The notes beneath the pieces are model-generated. The model searched no databases. It was not told where the DNA came from and worked only from the letters and a program-made list of their open reading frames with translations. This document shows, piece by piece, positions 10,535 through 18,113 of a stretch of DNA of 64,000 bases. Origin of the DNA: Paragorgia papillata (Eukaryota > Cnidaria > Anthozoa > Scleralcyonacea > Coralliidae); NCBI GenBank assembly GCA_035771165.1, contig JAWNZC010000413.1, positions 806,001 through 870,000 of the forward strand, read 5' to 3'. Position 1 is the first letter of the stretch. Each line of letters opens with the position of its first letter. A program made the position numbers and the translations under genes.

Positions 10535-13411
10535 TTACCGAGTTTTGTAATGACCAATTGCTAAAGTTGAAATTTTGTCATCTAGTATAACCCTTTTGTC
10601 GTCCTCAGAATTTAGTGCTATCTTGTTGACATGAATGGTGTTGATGGTATGGTTTGTACTTCTAAAAGTGTTCATTCCTACTAGTAAGTTTTTTCCTGTA
10701 GACAAACAGTTGAAATAATAGTCAAAATTGATATTGTTGTTAATAACAGCCTTTGCAATCCCTTTACACTTTTTGGTTTCCTTCTCTTCCCATAACCCAG
10801 TTAAAGGGTTTTTTTTTCTAGCCATTTTAATTGCGTAAGCTTTTGAACGTAATCCAACAAATTTTGATATTTGGTCAGCACCAGTTTCCAACTTCATCAT
10901 TCCAAGGACTTTCTTGTTTTCTCTTTTAATGCCACTTGGATGGTTTTCAGGGAAGTTTGAAGTGTCAAACATGGTTTTGACATCATCTGCAATGTCTACA
11001 AAGAAGTCCTCCGTTTTAATTTCGTAGCACAAGGAATCTGTGTCTGTAAATAACAGCTTTGCTCGATCCCCATATTTTGGTTTAATATAATTGTAATGAA
11101 ACTCATACATGGTTATTTTACTTTTGTCTAGTATAGCCGCCCCACAATATATGGGTTTGTTTAGTTTAACCCTAGTTTTTCTCATATGCACAGCCCCCAA
11201 ACAATCGGTAAATATGCTGATACCTTTGTAGTTTTTTTTTTTTGACAGTTTGTCCAGCTGGTCATCAAATGAAACCAGTCTAACGTCAATCCTGTTTCTG
11301 ACGTTTTCCATGGTCTTTCCAAATGGGGAGTTATTCATAAGTTTGTAGAAATCCTTTTCGAAGTCGTTCTTGGCAGCTGTCCTTAGCTTTGTGTTTAATT
11401 CGATATATGGTTTCATCCAAGCTTTTTCTGTAAATGAAATTCCCCGATGGATTTTTGTTAGCTTTAAACCATTTGCCAGAATCTGTTCAAGAGCTTCGTA
11501 GTGGACCACAAATTTTTCCTTATCATAGAGATTTGGTACCAACTTTTCAACCTTGTCAATTATCATTCTTTCAGCTGCAAACGGCATTTCATTGTGGGGA
11601 TCATGCAGCTCCTTTGAGCACTCAAGATCAACTTCTAAAAAACAGCCTTTGCCTTCTGTTGTCAGATATTTTTTCCAGTTTGGCAACTCTTTCTCTGAAA
11701 CCCATACAAAACCCCCAACTGGTAATGGTTGTATCATTGGATGACCATATAAGTTGTTCTTGTCCAAATATGGAATGTAAACACTTTCTTTTTCGGGGTC
11801 ATACTCATCCATGTACTTGTTATTGGCTTCTGCATATCGATGAGTAATTGTAGAAATCCCCCCACGAATGCCTTTTTCAATCATAAGGTACATATTGGGG
11901 TCTGTTAAAAGCTCCAACTTTTGACCCGTCATTTTCAACAAGGCATCCCAAGCCAATCCTGGAGTTGTATAGTGCCACATAGGGTCAAGTTTGTAAGTTT
12001 TTTTGCACATTTTTCTGAAACTTTGAATGACGTCTGAGAGTCCAAGAACGTCAGTTTTTTGGTACAGTTCCATGTAATCCTTTAAACTTTTGCATCCAAA
12101 CTTTTCCCAAACATTTTTACCATGTTCGTAATTTTTAATGTCAACATTTTTACCTGTTAATCTGGAATGAAACTTTTCATGTGGTGGAAGTTGTGGATAG
12201 TCCAACTTTTTCAAACTATCCAAAAACTCGTATGGGAACACTCCTTTTTGTTTTAACAGGTCCACATTTTCTTTCGGATGATCCTTGAAACCGTTTTCAG
12301 TGTAGTGGAACTCGTCATTTGGTAAGTTTGACATTAATGTTGCCAAAGAACTTGACATGAATTTCAGCGAATCCAAGAATCGTAACTCCAAAGGCACCCA
12401 TTTTTTCTTTTGTACACCATTTACCTCCTCTTTCCAACCACCATCCATCCAAAGTGTTTTGTTGACACTTATGTATTTCTCTTCGGTTTTCGCAATGCAA
12501 CCAAGTTTCCCATTTGACAACCCCAAATATTTCGCAATTAAATGACTATCATATCCACTAAAATTATGGAACAAAACTGGAATATGTCTTGCACTTGTCA
12601 TTGAGTAGTTGCAGTCGTTATGAGCTGCCCCTCTGTATTTACCATTTAAATGGTCATGATCCCTAACTTTGGATTTTGCAGTGTTTTTGCTTGCCTTCCA
12701 AAGACTTTTCGGGTCCAGTTCTTTAAGTTTTTTCTGTGCAAACTCTCCTCCACAAACATAGCAAGATGACGCATTTTGGTAATTTTTCTCATCCTCTGCT
12801 GTCATTATAATTTTCTTTGGCTCCTTTAAATAGTTATACCAAATCTTTTTTGCTTCCCTTTCCAAACTCTCAACAAACATTTGACCGATATCTTGAAAAT
12901 CATACTGCTTTGTGTAACTTACATACTTGCCAGGAAACACAGATGGATCAGAGCAAATAATGTTGAAACCATAGCTGATTGGGATGTGTTCTTGGTACTT
13001 TTGGGTATAACTTTTCCCTTCGTCATTGTCCCTGGTTTTCAAGGGTTTCAGCATGCACTCAAAATCTGCGACTATGATGAAAGGCACATCCTGGGTTTTC
13101 TTAAAATCTTTTCCACTCCATCCCATGATATCATCAACACCTTTTTTGGGATATTCTTGAATTTGGGCGTCATGAGTTCTGCAAATAGTCTCATGCTCCT
13201 TCATTATTTCCTCTGTTTCAAAAGGGTTCAAACAGAAGTCGCAGAAGAACTTTTTGTGTTGGTGGTTATCATTTTGATCTGTTAGAAGTTTCCCCTTGTC
13301 CTTGATGCAACTAAAATGGTCATTCCACCAGAACAGGTTAACCCTATTTTCATGGTCAGACCTGGATATTTGCATTTGGAAAACCTTTTTGATCTCGTCA
13401 TCATAGGACAA
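10535..13411 (-). CDS. polB: Protein-primed family B DNA polymerase, main part
   Basis: This 958-codon frame holds the whole exonuclease-polymerase core of a Polinton PolB. Exo I is VADFECM (D116, E118), Exo II is HNFSGYDSH (about 282-290) and Exo III is YEFLD (Y394, D398). Motif A is YLDKNNLYG (D550), motif B is NNSPFGKT (about 693-700) and motif C is FTDTDSL (D790, D792). A Cys-His cluster (CYVC at 217-220, DHDHLNGKYRGAAHNDC at 251-267) resembles the endonuclease VII-like zinc insertion common in these polymerases, and CDFC near 57-60 with the following His/Cys is finger-like. All catalytic residues are present. The frame opens with TTG at 13411, not a convincing start: homology continues upstream in another frame (13417-14499). 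The enzyme should copy the linear element from a terminal-protein primer. The gene ends near the left terminal repeat. Confidence 0.95.
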   Translation of the reverse strand: MSYDDEIKKVFQMQISRSDHENRVNLFWWNDHFSCIKDKGKLLTDQNDNHQHKKFFCDFCLNPFETEEIMKEHETICRTHDAQIQEYPKKGVDDIMGWSGKDFKKTQDVPFIIVADFECMLKPLKTRDNDEGKSYTQKYQEHIPISYGFNIICSDPSVFPGKYVSYTKQYDFQDIGQMFVESLEREAKKIWYNYLKEPKKIIMTAEDEKNYQNASSCYVCGGEFAQKKLKELDPKSLWKASKNTAKSKVRDHDHLNGKYRGAAHNDCNYSMTSARHIPVLFHNFSGYDSHLIAKYLGLSNGKLGCIAKTEEKYISVNKTLWMDGGWKEEVNGVQKKKWVPLELRFLDSLKFMSSSLATLMSNLPNDEFHYTENGFKDHPKENVDLLKQKGVFPYEFLDSLKKLDYPQLPPHEKFHSRLTGKNVDIKNYEHGKNVWEKFGCKSLKDYMELYQKTDVLGLSDVIQSFRKMCKKTYKLDPMWHYTTPGLAWDALLKMTGQKLELLTDPNMYLMIEKGIRGGISTITHRYAEANNKYMDEYDPEKESVYIPYLDKNNLYGHPMIQPLPVGGFVWVSEKELPNWKKYLTTEGKGCFLEVDLECSKELHDPHNEMPFAAERMIIDKVEKLVPNLYDKEKFVVHYEALEQILANGLKLTKIHRGISFTEKAWMKPYIELNTKLRTAAKNDFEKDFYKLMNNSPFGKTMENVRNRIDVRLVSFDDQLDKLSKKKNYKGISIFTDCLGAVHMRKTRVKLNKPIYCGAAILDKSKITMYEFHYNYIKPKYGDRAKLLFTDTDSLCYEIKTEDFFVDIADDVKTMFDTSNFPENHPSGIKRENKKVLGMMKLETGADQISKFVGLRSKAYAIKMARKKNPLTGLWEEKETKKCKGIAKAVINNNINFDYYFNCLSTGKNLLVGMNTFRSTNHTINTIHVNKIALNSEDDKRVILDDKISTLAIGHYKTR

Positions 13412-13416
13412 AACAT

Positions 13417-14499
13417 TTACACCAATCCATTGTTTTGTTCAAACTTGGATATTTCTTTAATTTTGACAGGAAATGTTAGACCCGTGACGTCATAGTCCTC
13501 TACCATTAATTTGATGGATAGTGGCAATGTTCCAAGTTTTTTGGCGTTTGGTTCTTTTTCCAAAGTTTGTGCAATGGCAACAGCATATAGGAAACAATAG
13601 TCATCTTTGGTATTTTGTGGGTTGATGATGGCTTTCTTGTCCTTAATGAATTTTGGTAGTTGCTGGTACTTTTTACCATTTAAAGGTTTGTACTTAGTTA
13701 TCGAAATATGTAAGGACTCGACTGATCTTATTGACCACCCAGAACCCTTTTTCTGGTGGGCTGACAAATTTTCTAACATTTCTCTTTTTGCCTCCTTGTA
13801 CAGCTCCGTGACGTCTTCTTCGGTCGTCATTGCTTTCATATGGGAGGTAAAGTAGAAAAGATCCACTTCTTCTAGTCCTTCTACATAATCGTAGTGGACA
13901 AGTTTACAGATGAGTGTTGTCTTTACTTTTTTAGAATTTTCGATCCCATTAACAAGTTTTTCAACTGCTGCTGTTGTTTGTTCCAAAAACACTGTTGGAT
14001 CTCTGTAGTTTTGTCCTGATAATTCATACAGAGCTGCCGTCCCATTTGCGAAATTTTTGATCATTATGGGCTCCGTTTGTCTAAGTTTTTTGTTGACTTT
14101 TGTCTTTCTTTTAAATATTTTTGAGAGTTTGTTGCCAAGAATTTGTCTGGTTCTGGCAAGTTTTTTGCCAACTCCCTTCCACTTCTTGTCCCATTTGAGT
14201 TTGTCTTGTCGTACTTCCTCTTGTCTGATCTCTCTTGCCCATTTTTGATGTTCCTTTTTCTGGAGTTTTTTGTAAGTTTTTTGTTGAAACTTAATTAGGT
14301 CATCATTTAACCTATCTTGCTGGTTAATAAGTTTTTGCTCATCCTTAAGATCCTTTGCCTTTTGTTTTTCTTGAAGCTTGGCAAGTCTTTCGGGTTTGAA
14401 GGGTTTCATCTCCTTGTCGCGTTGCAACTGCCTTTGCTTTCTTAATCGTGCATTTTCGCGAATTTTTAACAACTTGGGGTCGTTAGTTTGTCTTGTCAT
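13417..14499 (-). CDS. polB: N-terminal part of the PolB gene, separated by a frameshift
   Basis: This 360-codon frame starts with ATG at 14499 and encodes a long Lys/Arg/Gln-rich, probably coiled-coil segment (about 1-150). A region typical of the N-terminal portion of Polinton polymerases follows (HISITKYKPLNGKKYQQLP, KAIINPQNTKDDYCFLYAVA, FPVKIKEISKFEQNN). It stops just where family homology should run on into the 958-residue frame, whose upstream codons continue the conserved pattern. One small indel near 13415-13435 would explain the split. No canonical -1 slippery heptamer in the correct phase is visible. It may be an inactivating mutation, an assembly indel or, less likely, recoding. 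The role of the Cys-containing DDYCFLYA stretch is unknown to me. Confidence 0.85.
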   Translation of the reverse strand: MTRQTNDPKLLKIRENARLRKQRQLQRDKEMKPFKPERLAKLQEKQKAKDLKDEQKLINQQDRLNDDLIKFQQKTYKKLQKKEHQKWAREIRQEEVRQDKLKWDKKWKGVGKKLARTRQILGNKLSKIFKRKTKVNKKLRQTEPIMIKNFANGTAALYELSGQNYRDPTVFLEQTTAAVEKLVNGIENSKKVKTTLICKLVHYDYVEGLEEVDLFYFTSHMKAMTTEEDVTELYKEAKREMLENLSAHQKKGSGWSIRSVESLHISITKYKPLNGKKYQQLPKFIKDKKAIINPQNTKDDYCFLYAVAIAQTLEKEPNAKKLGTLPLSIKLMVEDYDVTGLTFPVKIKEISKFEQNNGLV

Positions 14500-14530
14500 T
14501 TATTAGTATGAAATTTTTTTAAAATAAAAT
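14500..14530. promoter_or_regulatory. Divergent promoter between PolB and a small membrane gene
   Basis: Only 31 bp separate the polymerase ATG (minus strand) from the ATG of the small membrane protein (plus strand). The spacer is almost pure A/T (TTAGTATGAAATTTTTTTAAAATAAAAT), so promoter elements for both genes must lie here or inside the coding regions. No specific factor site is identified. Confidence 0.4.
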
Positions 14531-14671
14531 ATGGATAAAATTAATGAAAATATTGATGCTGTTGATGGGAGGATTGTTGGATTGGTAAACAAAGGTTTGG
14601 TTTGGACTGTTTTTGTAATTGCGGTTATTATTTTAAATTTTCTTTTGGTGAGTGCCATAATACTTTTGTAA
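14531..14671 (+). CDS. 46-residue single-pass membrane protein
   Basis: A short frame starting MDKINENIDAVDGRIVG with a clear hydrophobic segment from about residue 23 to 46 (LVWTVFVIAVIILNFLLVSA). The N-terminal half is polar and acidic. The topology is a small type I/III or tail-anchored protein, resembling the many small membrane proteins of Polinton and other virus genomes. It is divergent from the polymerase gene, has the same AT-rich leader as its neighbours, and is followed 17 nt after the stop by a perfect 11-bp hairpin, which supports its being a real transcription unit. The function is unknown. It is too short for most gene finders. Confidence 0.6.
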   Translation: MDKINENIDAVDGRIVGLVNKGLVWTVFVIAVIILNFLLVSAIILL

Positions 14672-14688
14672 AAAACTTCATAAAAAAA

Positions 14689-14714
14689 ATTTCTATCCAG
14701 GGTTGGATAGAAAT
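14689..14714. terminator. 11-bp stem hairpin after the small membrane gene
   Basis: ATTTCTATCCA-GGGT-TGGATAGAAAT: perfect 11-bp stem with a 4-nt loop, 17 nt after the stop at 14671. It is the strongest of the gene-end hairpins in the element. Confidence 0.7.
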
Positions 14715-14725
14715 CTTTGGAAAGA

Positions 14726-14776
14726 ATGACAAAACTTGATCCAAAACTATTAAAAATTCGGGAAATGAAACCTTAG
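14726..14776 (+). pseudogene. Possible inverted fragment of the PolB 5' end
   Basis: A 16-codon frame reads MTKLDPKLLKIREMKP then stop. It shares M-T and the run DPKLLKIRE with the N-terminus of the polymerase (MTRQTNDPKLLKIRENAR), which is encoded on the other strand 230 bp away. The nucleotide match is partial (GTTAAAAATTCG against ATTAAAAATTCG). It may be the scar of a small inverted duplication at the polB start; chance is not excluded. A weak hairpin (AAACAG/CTGTTT, 14778-14798) follows and could instead belong to the next minus-strand gene. Confidence 0.35.
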
Positions 14777-14833
14777 AAAACAGTATAGAGTCCTGTTTAT
14801 GTATGTGGTTTTTTAACAAAATTTGGTTTTGGT

Positions 14834-15265
14834 TTACTTCCTACTTACAGACCAATATTTACCTTCGTACAAAACTTCCCTGTTTTTTTTTATGTAGAAT
14901 GGGATGCAACTTGGGTTTTTGTTTAAACATAGTCCAGCTCTGTAAATGCTTGGGAACTCCAGTTTTTCTCCGTCTGCAGAAGTAAATGTTATTTTAACTG
15001 GATTTCTGATTACATTTTTGTGGTGCTTTTCGAAAACTTCATTTTTAACCAATGGGATGTCAAGTTTTTGACAGAGTGTTTCTGTGTTGAGTTTGTAGGA
15101 ACCTCTGATACCAAGTTTTTTACCTATTTCTTTGAGCTCTTTAAGGGATGTTGGTGGAAAATTTTCCTCTCGTATTGTTTGAAGTCTTTTGGTTGCACCT
15201 TCTCTAAGTTGCATTCGGATTTGGAAAAGTTTTTTGAGTTCTTCTGGAGTTTTTGTAGTTGTCAT
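14834..15265 (-). CDS. SAP-like plus NUMOD1-like DNA-binding protein, copy 1
   Basis: A 143-residue protein. An N-terminal helical segment (about 1-40) leads into a SAP/HeH-like motif (SLKELKEIGKKLGIRGSYKL, then TLCQKLDIP). The C-terminal 60 residues (VKITFTSADGEKLEF-PS-IYRAGLCL...VLYEGKYWSVSRK) look like a NUMOD1-type modular DNA-binding domain, best known in homing endonucleases and viral proteins. It is clearly paralogous to the next gene, with which it shares the C-terminal pattern VKI-F-(hydrophobic)-GE--EF-S and the ending LY-GK-WSVSR. No nuclease catalytic motif is visible. A role as a DNA-binding regulator or packaging factor is inference. The ATG at 15265 follows AATAAATA. Confidence 0.7.
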   Translation of the reverse strand: MTTTKTPEELKKLFQIRMQLREGATKRLQTIREENFPPTSLKELKEIGKKLGIRGSYKLNTETLCQKLDIPLVKNEVFEKHHKNVIRNPVKITFTSADGEKLEFPSIYRAGLCLNKNPSCIPFYIKKNREVLYEGKYWSVSRK

Positions 15266-15295
15266 TATTTATTATGATGGTTTTCTTTTAAAATT

Positions 15296-15315
15296 TCTTA
15301 TTTTTTTAAATAAGA
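15296..15315. terminator. Hairpin after the second SAP/NUMOD-like gene
   Basis: TCTTATTT-TTTT-AAATAAGA: perfect 8-bp stem with a 4-nt loop, 17 nt downstream of the stop codon at 15333 on the minus strand. It sits in the 67-bp gap between the two paralogues. Confidence 0.65.
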
Positions 15316-15332
15316 GATTTTTTTGTTTTTGA

Positions 15333-15809
15333 TTATTCTGTTTCTACTCTACTTACGGACCAGAGTTTCCCGTTATACAAAACATTTTGTTTGTTTATTA
15401 GGATGTGGTGGATGCCAGAAGCATGTTTTTTTTTTATGGCTGCTGCTGCCTTTGTCATACTTTCAAACTCCACTTCTTCTCCATCTTCAAGTGCTGTAAA
15501 AAGAATTTTGACTGGCTTTATGTTTGGAAAATTTGGATTACCATTGGATACCTTTGGAATGTCTGGAATACCAAGTCGTTCGCATAGTGTTTTTTTTGTT
15601 AGGATGAATGCGTTTTTAATTCCTTTTTGTGTTGCCATACTAATTAGCATTTCCCGGCGTGTTGTTGTGTGGCCTCCATACTTTTGCTCTCGGAGTTCCA
15701 TTTTTTCGCATAGTTTTTTTCGTAAAAATTTTATATCCTCTTCTAACTCTTCAAAGGTTTGTGGTTCTTTTTCTTCAAACCTGATATTTATTTCAATAAT
15801 TGGATTCAT
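15333..15809 (-). CDS. SAP-like plus NUMOD1-like DNA-binding protein, copy 2
   Basis: A 158-residue paralogue of the gene at 14834-15265. It has an N-terminal acidic coiled-coil-like stretch (about 10-45), then ATQKGIKNAFILTKKTLCERLGIP (SAP/HeH-like). The C-terminal NUMOD1-like domain (about 100-155) contains VKILFTALEDGEEVEFESM, TKAAAAI and VLYNGKLWSVSR. The pattern EFESMTKAAAAI matches the helix-turn-helix part of NUMOD1 modules. The two copies differ enough to be an old tandem duplication. No catalytic domain is present. The start ATG at 15809 follows a TAAATAAAAGAAC leader. Confidence 0.7.
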   Translation of the reverse strand: MNPIIEINIRFEEKEPQTFEELEEDIKFLRKKLCEKMELREQKYGGHTTTRREMLISMATQKGIKNAFILTKKTLCERLGIPDIPKVSNGNPNFPNIKPVKILFTALEDGEEVEFESMTKAAAAIKKKHASGIHHILINKQNVLYNGKLWSVSRVETE

Positions 15810-15857
15810 GTTCTTTTATTTATAACTTTTATTTTAATATTTTAATTCAATTTCAAT

Positions 15858-15882
15858 AATAATGTTCATTTCTTACATTATT
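15858..15882. terminator. Hairpin after the myristoylation-signal gene
   Basis: AATAATGT, 9-nt loop, ACATTATT: perfect 8-bp stem ending 40 nt past the stop codon at 15923 (minus strand). Confidence 0.5.
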
Positions 15883-15922
15883 GTGCACCCATCGTTCTTT
15901 TTCCTTTAAGACCCAGTTTTTT

Positions 15923-16216
15923 CTAAGAACCAAGTTCCTTCTGTCGGTCCTCCTCTTTCGGAGTTGTCGGTACCAATTTTGTACTCTTACTATCATCATC
16001 ATTTATTTTATTTTGTGTAAGTGACTCCATAGATGGCGATTTTTTACAGTTAGAAACCCTTGTGTAATTTTTGACTGTTTTGTTTGTCCAGCCTATTTGG
16101 ACATTTCCTTCCATTGTCAAATCTTCCTTTCCGAAACTTAAACCAAACTGAAAACCTTTTTTGGTAATATGGTTTTTATTATATTTTTCTTTTGGCTTTG
16201 ACTTTGAATTTCCCAT
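15923..16216 (-). CDS. Small protein with an N-myristoylation signal
   Basis: A 97-residue hydrophilic protein that begins MGNSKSKPKEKYNKN. Gly2 with Ser/Lys at positions 4-7 fits the N-myristoyltransferase consensus, and the basic run after it would give membrane affinity, as in Src-family kinases (which begin MGSxKSKPK). The rest is Lys/Asn/Ser-rich with a short Gly/Phe segment (KGFQFGLSFGKEDLTMEGNV) and a charged, probably disordered tail. It has no enzymatic motif. A viral myristoylated protein at a membrane or capsid-membrane contact is an inference. It is flanked by hairpins on both sides and looks like its own transcription unit. Confidence 0.7.
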   Translation of the reverse strand: MGNSKSKPKEKYNKNHITKKGFQFGLSFGKEDLTMEGNVQIGWTNKTVKNYTRVSNCKKSPSMESLTQNKINDDDSKSTKLVPTTPKEEDRQKELGS

Positions 16217-16225
16217 TTGTTTTAT

Positions 16226-16252
16226 TTTTCCTAACCCAAAAGATTAGGAAAA
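16226..16252. terminator. 9-bp stem hairpin after a membrane-protein gene
   Basis: TTTTCCTAA, loop CCCAAAAGA, TTAGGAAAA: perfect 9-bp stem located 25 nt after the stop codon at 16278 (minus strand) and directly before the start of the myristoylation-signal gene. Confidence 0.65.
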
Positions 16253-16277
16253 CAGTAAAAATTTAAGTAATAACAAC

Positions 16278-16781
16278 TCAACTGTTATTGGGATCAATAG
16301 AACTGACACCATTGCTGTTTTCAGAAGAATTTTCATCAGTTTGTATTGTAACATTTTTATTTGGAGTTGGTTTCTTATCCCAAACATGTTTTACAATAAT
16401 AATGCCTCCAGTCAGCAAACCAATCATTGGAATATATGGCGAAATTTTTCTAACCAAGGACCTGACGTCATCGCAAAAAAGTTTGTTTGAAGATAATTCT
16501 GCATCCAGTTTTTCGTCATCTTGCACCAAATCCAGTTGCTCCAGTAACTCTGAAAATTTGGTTACAAGGGTTTCTGTTAACAGGGAAGTTGTTTTGTCAA
16601 GTTGGGTTCTCTCATAATTTAACTTAATTTTTTCAAGTTGGTTCATCGAAGCTTTTTTCAGATATGCTTCCGAATATTTGATTTCCTTTGCAAAGGATAG
16701 GCGGATTAAATCTTCCCGAAGGGTTAAATTTTGCGGTTCTTCATTTTTTTCGTTGTCCATTGTTGCATATTCTGTGTTCAT
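16278..16781 (-). CDS. Membrane protein with N-terminal coiled coil
   Basis: A 167-residue protein. Residues 1-100 are charged and helical (LREDLIRLSFAKEIKYSEAY, then ELLEQLDLVQDDEKLDAEL), likely a coiled coil. One transmembrane segment follows at about 113-132 (SPYIPMIGLLTGGIIIVKHV). The tail is Ser/Asn-rich and polar. It lies 14 bp downstream of the larger membrane protein at 16796-18106, with no hairpin between them, so the two are probably co-transcribed. The function is unknown; its position in the virion-protein region suggests a structural or assembly role. The TAAATG at the start matches the other genes. Confidence 0.7.
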   Translation of the reverse strand: MNTEYATMDNEKNEEPQNLTLREDLIRLSFAKEIKYSEAYLKKASMNQLEKIKLNYERTQLDKTTSLLTETLVTKFSELLEQLDLVQDDEKLDAELSSNKLFCDDVRSLVRKISPYIPMIGLLTGGIIIVKHVWDKKPTPNKNVTIQTDENSSENSNGVSSIDPNNS

Positions 16782-16795
16782 TTATATATTGGTAT

Positions 16796-18106
16796 TTATT
16801 TTTTCTTATAATTTTTGTACTCTGTGTAAACAAAATATGTCAAAGCTATTGCAAGGATCCACAAATTTTTGGCCAACCATGCCAATCCCTTTGCACCCCA
16901 AGATAGAGCAGTTGCCAATATGCTCAAAATTGGTGCCAATACAGGCCAAGCAGCTTTTGCAAGTTTTGCCAATGCTTTTGCCAATGCTCCTGTTGCTTTT
17001 GCTGCTGCTGCAACTCCTTTTCCTCCAGCTAACACCACAGTTGTTATTATCCCAGCAATGGAAATAGCGATAGCAGCCGTTGCCCCCATGTTATCTTTGG
17101 CCCACTCTTTAAACCTTTCAAATCTGGATAGTACATGATCCCTAAGCAAATTTTTAACATAGTCAGTCTTTGGTGCTAAGTTTAATATCAATCTAAGTTC
17201 TTCCCCCCTTATTTCGCACATAACCTCAACCTCCCTGAACTTTCTTTTTTTTACTGGGTCTTTTTCTTTGTCAGCCATATCTTTCCACCACCTCCTGTTG
17301 ATATCAACAGCACCCAAATCTGTTGCCCTAATGGTTCCTCTAATGTTACGAATTGGGACATCACCAACATTTTCTCCATTTTCGGCTTCAATGTTGTCCA
17401 TTTCTATTGTTACTTCGTCACCCAGATCTTTAGCAACATTTTTACGAATGTTTGTAACATTTTCAAAACTAATATTTTCTGGTTTAAGACCTGCCTGCTT
17501 TGTGGTAACATAATCTGCCGTCTGTTTGTATTCGGTTTGAGATTCCATGTATAGTCTGTTAAATTCCTTTAATGTATTTTGGAATATTTCTCTGTCAGCT
17601 TCCCCAAAATTTTCGACATTGTTAAATTTAAATTTACCAGGATTCTTTTCATCTTTAATAAGTACCTTTTCCCCTTTAAAAATAACTCCACCAACTTCTT
17701 TTGGATTGTCTGGATCAGAAAATAATGAACTACCAACTATTAATTCTTCACTGTAATTTCCATAACCTTTAACCACTGGTGTTCCTAATTTGTTTGCAAA
17801 GAATTTTGTTTTTAGTTTGGTGTTTTTTCCTCTGTCTATACCTCTTTTTTTTGTTGTCCACTTTTTAAGCCTAGCTCTGAATGCTGCTAATGACTCTTTT
17901 GTTTTTGGGTTTTCTCTTGCTATTCTGGCTGCTAGATTTTCGTAGTTTTCATCTGTATCATCTAAGGTATCAAAGTCAAAAGTCTTTGAAGTTTCTTCAA
18001 AAGTTTTATTTAAATCTTCGTACCCACCAAATGAAGTTTCTGCCTTTCCAGAGGCTTCCCCGCTATCTTCGGCGGGTCCTCTATCTTTAAATTCAAAATC
18101 AGCCAT
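16796..18106 (-). CDS. Conserved Polinton protein with long amphipathic/membrane C-terminus
   Basis: A 436-residue protein. The N-terminal 60 residues are acidic and probably disordered; the middle (60-330) is soluble and charged (VKGYGNYSEELIVGSSLFSD, GVIFKGEKVLIKDEKNPGKF). From about 340 on, several hydrophobic helices follow (MGATAAIAISIAGIITTVVL, then Ala/Lys/Leu-rich GALAKALAKLAKAAWP, then WGAKGLAWLAKNLWILAIAL) before a short basic tail. This layout, a soluble head plus an Ala-Lys-Leu amphipathic and membrane tail, is familiar from an uncharacterised protein shared by many Polintons. The LAKALAKLAKAAW stretch resembles membrane-active amphipathic helices, so a role at a membrane is plausible but unproven. 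It follows the integrase by 7 bp. Confidence 0.75.
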   Translation of the reverse strand: MADFEFKDRGPAEDSGEASGKAETSFGGYEDLNKTFEETSKTFDFDTLDDTDENYENLAARIARENPKTKESLAAFRARLKKWTTKKRGIDRGKNTKLKTKFFANKLGTPVVKGYGNYSEELIVGSSLFSDPDNPKEVGGVIFKGEKVLIKDEKNPGKFKFNNVENFGEADREIFQNTLKEFNRLYMESQTEYKQTADYVTTKQAGLKPENISFENVTNIRKNVAKDLGDEVTIEMDNIEAENGENVGDVPIRNIRGTIRATDLGAVDINRRWWKDMADKEKDPVKKRKFREVEVMCEIRGEELRLILNLAPKTDYVKNLLRDHVLSRFERFKEWAKDNMGATAAIAISIAGIITTVVLAGGKGVAAAAKATGALAKALAKLAKAAWPVLAPILSILATALSWGAKGLAWLAKNLWILAIALTYFVYTEYKNYKKK

Positions 18107-18113
18107 TGTTTAT

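Noticed and set aside
11434..11847. Plus-strand 137-codon frame opposite the polymerase gene, and similar frames at 12881 and 15391.
   Set aside because: They lie antisense to well-supported genes, with no family resemblance.
13405..13440. Programmed -1 ribosomal frameshift site in PolB.
   Set aside because: No X-XXY-YYZ heptamer in the right phase and no clear downstream pseudoknot. A plain indel is simpler.
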